Positions 7,416-14,269 of a DNA stretch of 17,421 nucleotides are shown piece after piece; position 1 is the stretch's first letter; the number at the start of each line of letters is the position of its first letter. The DNA lies in contig JAGLRT010000065.1 of assembly GCA_023136155.1 (NCBI GenBank), positions 1 to 17,421 of the forward strand, written 5' to 3'. Position numbers and translations under genes: made by a program. Under the pieces are notes generated by a model. That model was not told the origin of the DNA, ran no database searches, and saw nothing but the letters and a program-made list of their open reading frames with translations. Origin of the DNA: Methanosarcinales archaeon (lineage in GTDB: Archaea > Halobacteriota > Methanosarcinia > Methanosarcinales > Methanocomedenaceae).

Positions 7416-8195
7416 GTGTGGCGGTTTGTGGATGCAGATTTAATAGACGGGGCATACAGCGCTGCCCTATTCCATTCCATCGGACGCCATGTAGGCTCTG
7501 GCGACACCGACGAAACCATACTTTTCTGGAGGGTCAAACGTCCCACTATTTATTTGGGTTACCACCAGTTTGTGGAAGATGAGGTCCATGAAGACTATTG
7601 CCGGGAGCACAACATAGACATTGTGCGCAGGATACTTGGAGGCGGGTGCGGATACTGTGACCAGGACCAGGTGTTGTTCTCAGTAATAGGCGCACAGAGC
7701 AGTCTGATTCCCGGTAATGTCCAGGCTGCATACAATAAAGTGCTATCAGGTATGCTACTGGCGCTTGAAGGTCTTGGCCTTGACAGTGAAATAGACCCGA
7801 CCCGAAACGGCGTGTTCGTGCAGGGGCGCAAGATATCCGGCAATGCCCAGGGGCGGTTCGACGGTGCTGTAATGGTCAATGGTAGTTTTTTGCTCGACTT
7901 TGATTTCGATACCATGGACTGCGCACTGAAGCATCCTGCAAGGAACCTGCGGCCCAATGTGAATACTGCCAGAGATGGCATGGTCACCCTCTCGGACCTG
8001 ATGGACCTGCCGCCACTTGATAAAATAAAACAAGCACTGTGCATGGGTTTTGAGGAGGCGCTTGGTATTGGGACCTATGAGGGCACGATATTAGATGAGG
8101 AAGAGAAGCTGGCTGTTGAGTTGACCCGGCAGTATGCATCAGTTGAATGGACATACCGTAATGACCATAAGAGGGCAAAACGAAAAAAAGTGTAG
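7416..8195 (+). CDS. LplA-like lipoate/octanoate-protein ligase paralog, divergent motif
   Basis: The protein has the biotin/lipoate A/B ligase fold: WRFVDADLIDG at the start, the nucleotide/lipoate loop RRILGGGCGYCDQD, the catalytic-lysine motif GRKISGNAQGR (Lys139 from this start) and GSFLLDFDFD. It should transfer lipoate or octanoate to a carrier lysine. The loop departs from the usual RRxSGGGxxxxD, with Leu in place of Ser, and carries two cysteines. No cysteine stands just before GRKISG, where LipM has its nucleophile, so it is not obviously a LipM-type transferase. I prefer GTG 7416 because AGGAG at 7402-7406 is 9 nt upstream and the protein then begins MWRF, matching the paralog's MDQWRF; ATG 7392 is the alternative (267 residues). 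It opens the lipoate operon. Confidence 0.8.
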   Translation: MWRFVDADLIDGAYSAALFHSIGRHVGSGDTDETILFWRVKRPTIYLGYHQFVEDEVHEDYCREHNIDIVRRILGGGCGYCDQDQVLFSVIGAQSSLIPGNVQAAYNKVLSGMLLALEGLGLDSEIDPTRNGVFVQGRKISGNAQGRFDGAVMVNGSFLLDFDFDTMDCALKHPARNLRPNVNTARDGMVTLSDLMDLPPLDKIKQALCMGFEEALGIGTYEGTILDEEEKLAVELTRQYASVEWTYRNDHKRAKRKKV

Positions 8196-8246
8196 AGAAC
8201 ATGAGCCAATCATAACTATAATAGAGAATGGAGAGGAGAGGACAGT

Positions 8247-8540
8247 ATGGAATTGGAAGATTACCAAAAAGGCATCCATAAGTCAAAGGGCGGAGTTATC
8301 CGCTCATTTTTGAAAGTGGATGGAAAAATTATTACAGACATCACATTTTCAGGAGATTTTTTCATGTTCCCCGAAGATGCGATTGATAGTATCGAAGAAG
8401 AATTGAAAGGCACGGCTGCTAACAATGATGCAGTCCTGTTGGCAGTTGAACAGGTGTATGAATCCGAGCATATACAGTCCCCGGGCACAACTCCCGATGA
8501 TTTCACCCGGTCTATAATGCAGGCAATAGGAGGCGATTAG
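8247..8540 (+). CDS. lplB: LplB, accessory subunit of the bipartite lipoate-protein ligase
   Basis: This 97-residue protein corresponds to the small C-terminal domain of bacterial LplA, which is a separate gene in archaea such as Thermoplasma acidophilum and is needed for lipoate adenylation. The recognisable part is KVDGKIITDITFSGDFFMFPEDAIDSIEEEL, in which GKI, I.ISGDFF and the PE..I..IE pattern are typical of the family. A strong GAGAGGAGAGG Shine-Dalgarno sequence precedes the ATG. The stop codon directly abuts the start of the downstream LplA gene, so the two subunits are very probably co-translated and form the active ligase together. Confidence 0.82.
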   Translation: MELEDYQKGIHKSKGGVIRSFLKVDGKIITDITFSGDFFMFPEDAIDSIEEELKGTAANNDAVLLAVEQVYESEHIQSPGTTPDDFTRSIMQAIGGD

Positions 8541-9287
8541 ATGGATCAGTGGAGATTTATTGATTTTGGCAAGGTGGATATCAGGGATATGATGGCCATC
8601 AACGAGGCAATACACCGACTCGATGAAGGTAATACCCTGTTCTTCTGGGCGCCTACCAAATCCATAATCCTTGGTTACTTCCAGAAGGCAGCAGTGGAAC
8701 TTGACCTTGATAAGTGTAAAGATTATACACTTGTCAGGCGCACCAGTGGCGGCGGTATTGCATTTTCAGATGACCTTGACAGGCAGATTAACTATGGCGT
8801 AGTCGGAACCATAGATGACGACAAGTTCCCGCTTGATATCGTGGAATCATACATGCAGATATGCGGTATGCTCATAGATACCCTGAAAGAGTACGGACTG
8901 AATGCAGGTTTTCGTCCTATCAACGATGTGACAGTGGATAACAAGAAAATATCAGGTAATGCCATGACCAGGCGGGACAACAAGACTCTACAGCACGGCA
9001 CCCTGTTGCTTGACTTTGATATCAGGGAAATGCTGCGCATTTCCAACATTCCTAAGGAGAAGTACATGGATAAGCAGATACAGTCCATTGAACAGGGCAT
9101 GACGTGGATGGACCGGGAACTGGGTTATAAATTAGATCTGGAAGAGGTCAGGGGGAAGATTCATAATAACTTCGAAAAGCGGTTTGGCATTGAATTGATC
9201 GAGTCGGCCCTATCAGTAAAGGAAGAAGCTATGGTCAGGGAACTGCTGCCTAAATACTATTCTGACGAATGGACATTCAAGCGATAA
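8541..9287 (+). CDS. lplA: LplA, catalytic subunit of lipoate-protein ligase
   Basis: This 248-residue protein is the catalytic half of a split lipoate-protein ligase, which activates lipoate (or octanoate) with ATP and attaches it to a lysine of an acceptor domain. It has the motif RRTSGGGIAFSDD, keeping the usual Ser, then NDVTVDNKKISGNAM with the catalytic Lys136, and HGTLLLDFDIREML. No C-terminal accessory domain is present, consistent with the separate lplB immediately upstream. Compared with the paralog at 7416 it is closer to the LplA consensus, so it is the better partner for LplB. It is followed by a radical SAM gene after 7 bp. Confidence 0.85.
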   Translation: MDQWRFIDFGKVDIRDMMAINEAIHRLDEGNTLFFWAPTKSIILGYFQKAAVELDLDKCKDYTLVRRTSGGGIAFSDDLDRQINYGVVGTIDDDKFPLDIVESYMQICGMLIDTLKEYGLNAGFRPINDVTVDNKKISGNAMTRRDNKTLQHGTLLLDFDIREMLRISNIPKEKYMDKQIQSIEQGMTWMDRELGYKLDLEEVRGKIHNNFEKRFGIELIESALSVKEEAMVRELLPKYYSDEWTFKR

Positions 9288-9294
9288 GGAGGAA

Positions 9295-10278
9295 TTGGAG
9301 GTTAGAGAGTTCAACCTTGACCGGATAGTGCCCCCGCAATTGCGTGACCGGATGAAGTGTGCAAGGACCCGCACCATTGCACGGTCTGGCAAACGGTTGA
9401 ACTTTTACATCACATCCAACTTTTTTCCTTCCATTTCCATCACTGGTAGCCAATGCAGTCTCCATTGTAAACACTGCGGCGGAAAGCTGCTGGAGCGGCT
9501 CATACCCTGTATGACGCCGGACGACCTTGTGTCTATTGCATTGGCGGTGGAAGTGCAGGGGGCAATGGGAATACTTGTAACCGGTGGTTGTGATTCAACC
9601 GGCAAAGTGCATGTCACATCCATGGCCGCTGCCATTACCACTATCAAGGAACGAACGGGGCTGAGCGTGATTGCACACACAGGTTTCATAACACCGGACG
9701 AGGCCGGGTTGTTGCGGGATTCCGGGCTGGACGGCGTGGGTTTTGATGTAGTGGGTGATATGGCCACTGCCCGTGAAGTGTATGGTCTGGACCTGTCAAA
9801 GCAGGATTACATTGCAAGCCTGGATGCCCTCTCGGATGCAGGTATCATGCTATTCCCCCACGTTTGCGTGGGGTTGAACGCGGGCCGGGCAGTAGGGGAA
9901 CTCCGTGCTCTTGAGATGATAAAAGGGCACAGGGTTAGCACTGTGGTGATAACCGGACTGATGCCGATTGAAGGTACTCCCTTTTCGGGCACTAAACCAA
10001 ACCCATTGGACTTTGCCAGAGTAATAACAGCAGCAGTGGAATTGTTCCCGGACACGCCTATTACTCTGGGCTGCGCCCGCTCATCAGGCCGGGACCGGGA
10101 ACTAATTGACTACCTGGCCATCGAAAGCGGAGTTGAGAATATTGCCATCCCAACCAGGTATGCTGTGGAATATGCAAAGCGCAATGGTTATTCAACTGGT
10201 TATTTCGGCACCTGCTGCGGCCTGCCGCCCAGTGACGACACCAGGATTGATGTTCCTCTCTATGGGGGCAGGACATGA
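9295..10278 (+). CDS. Radical SAM protein, LipS-type lipoyl synthase candidate (copy A)
   Basis: This 327-residue protein has the radical SAM motif CSLHCKHC (Cys54, 58, 61) after FFPSISITG, then a TIM-barrel pattern with VTGGC, IAHTGF, VGFDVVGD, FPHVCVGL and GLMPIEGTPF. A Cys307-Cys308 pair near the C-terminus (GTCCGLPP) may ligate an auxiliary cluster. The family has been annotated as an uncharacterised homolog of biotin synthase; one member of the Thermococcus LipS1/LipS2 lipoyl synthase pair looks like this, and the adjacent LplA/LplB supports the assignment. I cannot say which of LipS1 or LipS2 it is. The TTG start has GGAGG only 2 nt upstream; GTG 9328 is an alternative. It overlaps the next gene by ATGA. 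Confidence 0.68.
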   Translation: MEVREFNLDRIVPPQLRDRMKCARTRTIARSGKRLNFYITSNFFPSISITGSQCSLHCKHCGGKLLERLIPCMTPDDLVSIALAVEVQGAMGILVTGGCDSTGKVHVTSMAAAITTIKERTGLSVIAHTGFITPDEAGLLRDSGLDGVGFDVVGDMATAREVYGLDLSKQDYIASLDALSDAGIMLFPHVCVGLNAGRAVGELRALEMIKGHRVSTVVITGLMPIEGTPFSGTKPNPLDFARVITAAVELFPDTPITLGCARSSGRDRELIDYLAIESGVENIAIPTRYAVEYAKRNGYSTGYFGTCCGLPPSDDTRIDVPLYGGRT

Positions 10279-11252
10279 AACAGGTCCGTGCGTCGCTGGG
10301 GACACTTGCGGTATTAGGTATGGAACTGATGCTCATGGATGCGCCTCCCACAACAGCATACCTGCAAATATACACTGAACAGCGCTGCCGGGCCAATTGC
10401 CTGTTCTGTTCCCAGGCTAAGGATTCAGAGGGTGAATTGAAGCAAATTGCAAGGGGCCAGTACATGCCTGCAGACCTGGAAGAAGTTGTGAGGCGGCTGG
10501 GAATAGCTTTTGAGAAAGGTTACCTCCACCGGGCCTGTATCCAGACGGCCATGTATCCTGGTATGTGGGAGGACACCGTGCACCTTATAGGGCGCATCAG
10601 GGATACATGCAGCATTCCAATATCACTATCTGTATTCCCTCTTGATGATATGAAATATAAAACGTTGGCAGGGATGGGCGTGGACCAACTGGTAATCCCT
10701 CTAGATGCTTCCACCCCCGAATTGTTCCTCAGGATCAAGGGTAAGGGGGCAGAGGGTCCTTTTACCTGGGATAGCCATATGGACGGACTTAAACGGGCAG
10801 CAGATGTATTCCCATATGCGGGCACTCATATCATTGCTGGCATGGGCGAGACCGACAAGGAAGTTGTGGAACTTGTGGGCAGGCTGCATGGTATGGGAAT
10901 TAATGCTGCGTTGTTTGTATATACCAGGCTGCCAGGGACGAGAGAGGTAAATTTGGTGGACACAGCACCTGATATCGGACATTACCGCCGGGTGCAGATT
11001 GCCTCATACCTGTTACGACATGATCTGGTGCAGCTGGATGCCATGGAGTTCGAGGGTGGGAACATTATACATTTCGGACTGGATGAACATGATCTGGAAG
11101 CAGTGATCGAAAAGGGTGAGGCTTTCATGACCACGGGATGTGCTAATTGCAACCGGCCTTATGCCACTGAGACTCACTACCCGATTTATAATTATCCTGT
11201 TGCACCCGATAGCGGTGAGATAAACAGGATAAAACAGCAGATAGAGATGTAG
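10275..11252 (+). CDS. Radical SAM protein, LipS-type lipoyl synthase candidate (second family)
   Basis: This 325-residue protein belongs to a different biotin-synthase-related radical SAM family from its neighbours. Its [4Fe-4S] motif is CRANCLFC (Cys38, 42, 45) in TAYLQIYTEQRCRANCLFCSQ, and it has IIAGMGETDKEVVELV and FVYTRLPGT in the barrel. A C-terminal CANC (Cys289, Cys292) in CANCNRPYATETHYPIYNYP may bind the auxiliary cluster that would supply sulfur. Paired with the upstream LipS-type gene through a four-base ATGA overlap, it fits the two-protein lipoyl synthase LipS1/LipS2, which inserts sulfur at C6 and C8 of a protein-bound octanoyl chain. Its last codons enter the 12-bp tandem repeat at 11244. 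Confidence 0.68.
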   Translation: MKQVRASLGTLAVLGMELMLMDAPPTTAYLQIYTEQRCRANCLFCSQAKDSEGELKQIARGQYMPADLEEVVRRLGIAFEKGYLHRACIQTAMYPGMWEDTVHLIGRIRDTCSIPISLSVFPLDDMKYKTLAGMGVDQLVIPLDASTPELFLRIKGKGAEGPFTWDSHMDGLKRAADVFPYAGTHIIAGMGETDKEVVELVGRLHGMGINAALFVYTRLPGTREVNLVDTAPDIGHYRRVQIASYLLRHDLVQLDAMEFEGGNIIHFGLDEHDLEAVIEKGEAFMTTGCANCNRPYATETHYPIYNYPVAPDSGEINRIKQQIEM

Positions 11253-11303
11253 GTAGAGATGAAGGTGGAGATGTAGGCAGAAATGAATGTGGGGATTAAG
11301 ATT
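11244..11303. repeat. Degenerate 12-bp tandem repeat between two radical SAM genes
   Basis: Successive 12-bp units read GAGATGTAGGTA, GAGATGAAGGTG, GAGATGTAGGCA and GAAATGAATGTG, followed by a decayed fifth. The array covers the stop codon of the upstream radical SAM gene and runs up to the Shine-Dalgarno of the next. Because 12 is a multiple of 3, the upstream frame stays open apart from two UAG codons in equivalent repeat positions. Confidence 0.7.
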
Positions 11304-11319
11304 GAGGTGATTGTTGAAC

Positions 11320-12276
11320 ATGGACTTTGATATACGTAATGTGCATCAGCGCATCATGGATATGCAAAACATAAAACCCGGTCTTAAAGTGGCTATGAAG
11401 TCTGCTTTTGATGTACGCTGCCATAATTTCTCAAACAAAATGCAATTCTTCACCCACCCCTTCACACCCGTGTCGGTTACAGGTACAAACTGCGACCTCA
11501 ATTGCAAGCATTGTTCCACCCACTATCTGGAGCACATGGTGGATGCCGCATCCGGCGACCTGCAGCACATCGCAGGTGACCTTGCCAGGCGGGGCGAAAA
11601 CGGTATACTGCTTTCGGGAGGCAGCAGGCACGACGGGTCAGTACCCACCTATGAACATGTGGATGCCATCAAGTCATTAAAGTCGGTCTTTGGCCTGAAG
11701 ATAAGTGCCCATACCGGGCTGGTTGACCGTAGCCAGGCATCTCGCCTGAGGGAATACGGGCTGGACATGGCCCTGGTGGATGTAATAGGCAGTGTAAGCA
11801 CCATACATGATGTATATGGGTTGGACAGGACACCTGAGGACTATGACAGCACCCTTGCAAGTCTTGCCGCTGAAGGCATAGTACTGGCACCCCATATCAT
11901 AGTAGGACTACATGGCGGCGAACTGGACGGCGAGTTCAGGGCACTTGAGATGGTACGGCAGTACGACCCTGGAGTGGTGGTCATAGTTGTGTTCATACCT
12001 ACAGATGGGACTGATTATCGAACTGCCCTAAAACCTGACATCAATGATGTGGTGGAAGTGATGACCACCGCCAGGGAGATGTTCCCGTCCACGCCTTTGT
12101 CGCTAAGTTGTGTACGCCCGGGCGGCAGGTATCGTTCAGTACTTGATGAATGTGCCCTGCTCTGTGGGCTGGACAGGATTGCAGTACCCGGCAGGCACTG
12201 TTACCGTACGGCAGGGGAGATGGGACTTGACATAATGGAAGTGGATAGGATGTGCTGCTCATACGGAGGCACTTAA
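11320..12276 (+). CDS. Third radical SAM protein, paralog of copy A, function unknown
   Basis: This 318-residue protein is clearly a paralog of the one at 9295. The CxxxCxxC motif is CDLNCKHC (Cys58, 62, 65) after FTPVSVTG, and LLSGGS, ISAHTGL, ALVDVIGSVSTIHDVYGLD, PHIIVGLHGG and FIPTDGTD match along the length. A C-terminal Cys312-Cys313 pair (MCCSYGG) matches the GTCCG of copy A. Known archaeal lipoyl synthases use only two radical SAM proteins, so this third one is unexplained: a second synthase for a different carrier, or a further modification. ATG 11320 is preferred because GAGGTG at 11304-11309 lies 10 nt upstream; the TTG at 11311 would leave almost no spacer. It directly abuts the next gene. 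Confidence 0.8.
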   Translation: MDFDIRNVHQRIMDMQNIKPGLKVAMKSAFDVRCHNFSNKMQFFTHPFTPVSVTGTNCDLNCKHCSTHYLEHMVDAASGDLQHIAGDLARRGENGILLSGGSRHDGSVPTYEHVDAIKSLKSVFGLKISAHTGLVDRSQASRLREYGLDMALVDVIGSVSTIHDVYGLDRTPEDYDSTLASLAAEGIVLAPHIIVGLHGGELDGEFRALEMVRQYDPGVVVIVVFIPTDGTDYRTALKPDINDVVEVMTTAREMFPSTPLSLSCVRPGGRYRSVLDECALLCGLDRIAVPGRHCYRTAGEMGLDIMEVDRMCCSYGGT

Positions 12277-13152
12277 ATGACGCAGCCATCCATGGAACCG
12301 ATAGCTCATTGCAGGGGTGTTACAATCTTTGCTCCCGAATCCGGAAAATTCTCGTTCATGAAAAGTCCGTTTGCTGCCCATACTACCTTAAGTGCCGTGG
12401 ATATCTATCCCGGCGGGGGGTTCGGGGATACAGCACCATCACCAGTGGACGGTACAGTGATAGACATCAGGGAATATTTGACCCCTACACCGTTCAAGTC
12501 CCGTGACTTCAAGGAATATATCACAGCCATAAAGCAGGGGGATAGCGTGGTCAAAATATTGCATATGAAACCTGCTGTGAATATAGGGGATACCATATCT
12601 GCGGGTGACCCGCTGGGCATTCTGGTACATAATGGCTATTTCTATTTTTGGAATGAACCGCCCCTGCATGTGGAGGTCAGGCAGCAGGGAGATTATATCC
12701 GTGCCAGTAACCATAATCCTCTCAAATCATGCTTCGAATTTTCAAGTAATGATACGTTACTTGAATCCACCCTTCCATGTAGGGTAGTATTTTCAGATGA
12801 GAGATTTACCTTGCTTAAGGGTGGGTACGATGGGCAGAAGGTAAAGGGTTACAGGCTTGGGGGCTGTCTGATTGACGGTCTGATACCGATGGAACAGGTG
12901 TACGATATTGATTATTTCGGTCTTATAGGACTAAACCCGCCCTGTGAGTTTATGAGGGCGGAGGGTAACCGGTACATGGTCTCAACTGGTAAGGTACGGG
13001 CTGAAGTACTGGCAGGCGGGTATGTTGAATGCCGGGCAATTGCATTTTCATTGTCCCATTCGGTTCCTACCATTAAAGTTATACCAAAACATTACGGCCA
13101 GAAACTTTTTAATGTGGGAGATGAAGTGATTATTAAATTATCATTATGCTAG
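12277..13152 (+). CDS. M23/LytM-fold domain protein of unknown function in the lipoate operon
   Basis: Residues about 30-135 of this 291-residue protein follow the peptidase M23 (lysostaphin-like) pattern: AHTTLSAVDIYP (His35, Asp42), SPVDGTVIDI, LHMKPAVNIGDTISAGDPLG (His96) and PLHVEVR (His131). These match the usual first zinc-ligand pair, the HLS strand and the HxH strand. The first histidine of HxH is replaced by Pro129, so hydrolytic activity is doubtful although the three likely zinc ligands remain. There is no signal peptide, so it is cytoplasmic, which is unusual for M23. The C-terminal 150 residues (VKGYRLGGCLIDGLIPMEQVYDIDY and onward) are unfamiliar. It sits between a radical SAM gene and a GcvH-like gene in the same run, so a role in handling the lipoyl carrier is inferred, not shown. 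Confidence 0.65.
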   Translation: MTQPSMEPIAHCRGVTIFAPESGKFSFMKSPFAAHTTLSAVDIYPGGGFGDTAPSPVDGTVIDIREYLTPTPFKSRDFKEYITAIKQGDSVVKILHMKPAVNIGDTISAGDPLGILVHNGYFYFWNEPPLHVEVRQQGDYIRASNHNPLKSCFEFSSNDTLLESTLPCRVVFSDERFTLLKGGYDGQKVKGYRLGGCLIDGLIPMEQVYDIDYFGLIGLNPPCEFMRAEGNRYMVSTGKVRAEVLAGGYVECRAIAFSLSHSVPTIKVIPKHYGQKLFNVGDEVIIKLSLC

Positions 13153-13175
13153 GATTGAAGAGGTGAAATTGCGAA

Positions 13176-13595
13176 ATGCAGGTAGAAGAATTTGAGTTTC
13201 CTGAAGATAGACTTTATATGAAAAACCATGTGTGGTTGCTGGAAGGTGAACCACATACTATTGGAATAACCCAGCTGGGACAGAGCCTGTCCAAGGAGAT
13301 AGTCCATATTGACCTGCCGGATGAGGGAGAGACTGTGCTTGCCCATGACCTGCTCATAGCTTATGAGACTATCAAGGCTGTGAGCCAGATATCCTTACCA
13401 TTTGATTGCGTGGTGGAAGAGGTAAATGATGTGCTGTGGGATAAGCCCAACCAGATAAATGACGACTCTTACAATGTTTGGATGGTCAAGGTAAGGGGAA
13501 ATGTGGACCGCAACAATTTGATGGATGTTGAAGCGGCATGCGATTACTACGGCGAACTGATAAAGAAAGAACGTGAGAGATATGCAGGCTATTGA
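13176..13595 (+). CDS. GcvH-like lipoyl carrier protein, divergent copy
   Basis: This 139-residue protein has the H-protein fold: LYMKNHVWLLEG at the start (compare YTKDHTW in true H proteins), IVHIDLPDEGETVLAHD, and the lipoyl hairpin YETIKAVSQISLPFDCVVEEVN. Lys67 in ETIKAVS is the expected lipoyl acceptor, so the modification site is present. The usual ending GWMIK is replaced by NVWMVKV. It ends the eight-gene lipoate run, downstream of the M23-like gene, with AGGTGA at 13161-13166 9 nt before the ATG. No glycine cleavage P or T protein is in the window, so a dedicated carrier role is more likely than a glycine cleavage one. Confidence 0.8.
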   Translation: MQVEEFEFPEDRLYMKNHVWLLEGEPHTIGITQLGQSLSKEIVHIDLPDEGETVLAHDLLIAYETIKAVSQISLPFDCVVEEVNDVLWDKPNQINDDSYNVWMVKVRGNVDRNNLMDVEAACDYYGELIKKERERYAGY

Positions 13596-13656
13596 GACGG
13601 ATGAAAAGGGAATGGAACTACAAATATACAAATATGCCTGGAAAGTTATTTGATAA

Positions 13657-13664
13657 AATATAGC
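13657..13664 (+). promoter_or_regulatory. Candidate TATA box of the GcvH/LbpA-like gene
   Basis: An AAAATATAG-like element lies within the 187-bp gap between the two carrier genes (13596-13782). It would give a transcript start near 13685-13690 and a leader of about 95 nt that includes the 13-bp repeats. Other TATA-like matches occur inside the repeats. Confidence 0.3.
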
Positions 13665-13708
13665 ACAATGATTGAAGTACAAGATATTCCAGTTGAAAAC
13701 TAAATAAA

Positions 13709-13760
13709 GTAATCAAGTACAGTAATTACGTATAGTGATCAAGTATAATAATTAAGTATA
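13709..13760. repeat. Four tandem 13-bp repeats upstream of the second GcvH-like gene
   Basis: Four contiguous units, GTAATCAAGTACA, GTAATTACGTATA, GTGATCAAGTATA and ATAATTAAGTATA, give the consensus GTAATYAAGTATA. They end about 8 bp before the Shine-Dalgarno motif of the GcvH/LbpA-like gene. A TATA-like AAAATATAG lies upstream near 13657-13665. The units may be regulator-binding sites; the repeated AAGTATA also resembles a TATA box. Confidence 0.75.
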
Positions 13761-13768
13761 AAAATTAT

Positions 13769-13776
13769 AGGAGTGG
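13769..13776 (+). promoter_or_regulatory. Ribosome binding site of the GcvH/LbpA-like gene
   Basis: AGGAGTGG sits 6 nt before the ATG at 13783 (the core AGGAG ends 9 nt before it). The same GGAGTGGA core precedes hdrC. Confidence 0.65.
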
Positions 13777-13782
13777 ATTGAA

Positions 13783-14205
13783 ATGGTAGAAATTGAAGGA
13801 TATGATATGCCTGATGAATTGTATTACACCAAAGACCACACCTGGGCCAGGGTAGAGGACGACGGTACTGTGACCATGGGTATAGATGCATTTGGAGGCA
13901 CTGCAGTAGGTGAGATTGAATTTATCGACCTACCTCTGGAAGATGATGAGTTTGAGGCAGGAGAAGCCTTCGGTTCGATGGAGTCAGCCAAATGGGTGGG
14001 CGGGCTGATCATGCTCACATCAGGCAAAGTAATCGAAGTTAACTCTGAGATTGAAGACAATCTGGAATTGTTGGCAGATGACCCCTATGGTGAAGGCTGG
14101 ATGATCAAGGTGGAACCTTCAAACCTTAAAGCCGATCTGGCTGGATTGTACCACGGTGATGCTCTGGTACAATGGTTTACAAAAGATCTGGAAGAGAGGG
14201 GTTGA
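13783..14205 (+). CDS. GcvH/LbpA-like lipoyl carrier protein
   Basis: This 140-residue protein is a well-conserved H-protein-like carrier: LYYTKDHTWARVEDDG, MGIDAFGGTAVGEIEFIDLP, the acceptor hairpin GSMESAKWVGGL with lipoyl-acceptor Lys70, SGKVIEVN and DPYGEGWMIKVEPS. It is highly acidic. The ESAKW sequence at the modification site, in place of the ESVKA of glycine cleavage H proteins, recalls the LbpA lipoate-binding proteins of sulfur-oxidising sHdr systems; that comparison is from memory. It stands apart from the preceding operon by 187 bp containing a TATA-like element and tandem repeats, so it probably has its own promoter. The 13-bp repeats and the shared Shine-Dalgarno with hdrC are the only regulatory hints. 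Confidence 0.82.
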   Translation: MVEIEGYDMPDELYYTKDHTWARVEDDGTVTMGIDAFGGTAVGEIEFIDLPLEDDEFEAGEAFGSMESAKWVGGLIMLTSGKVIEVNSEIEDNLELLADDPYGEGWMIKVEPSNLKADLAGLYHGDALVQWFTKDLEERG

Positions 14206-14269
14206 AATATCTTCTTTAGTGTCAGGGTTTATGACAACATTTACGTAATTTCCCGACAAAACTGCACTG

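Noticed and set aside
10061..10465. Minus-strand open frame of 134 codons across the junction of two radical SAM genes
   Set aside because: It covers conserved plus-strand coding sequence, including the CxxxCxxC motif of the second gene.
11250..11330. Amber readthrough (pyrrolysine-type) extension of the radical SAM protein at 10275
   Set aside because: The open frame with two UAG codons is explained by the 12-bp repeat; UAG also ends the LplA-like, LplB and M23-like genes, and the next gene's start lies in the extension.
13709..13760. CRISPR array
   Set aside because: The units are contiguous 13-mers without spacers, far too short, and no cas genes are present.
13176..14205. Assignment of both carriers to a glycine cleavage system
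   Set aside because: No P, T or L protein genes are in the window and the neighbours are lipoate-assembly genes; the genome outside the window could still alter this.
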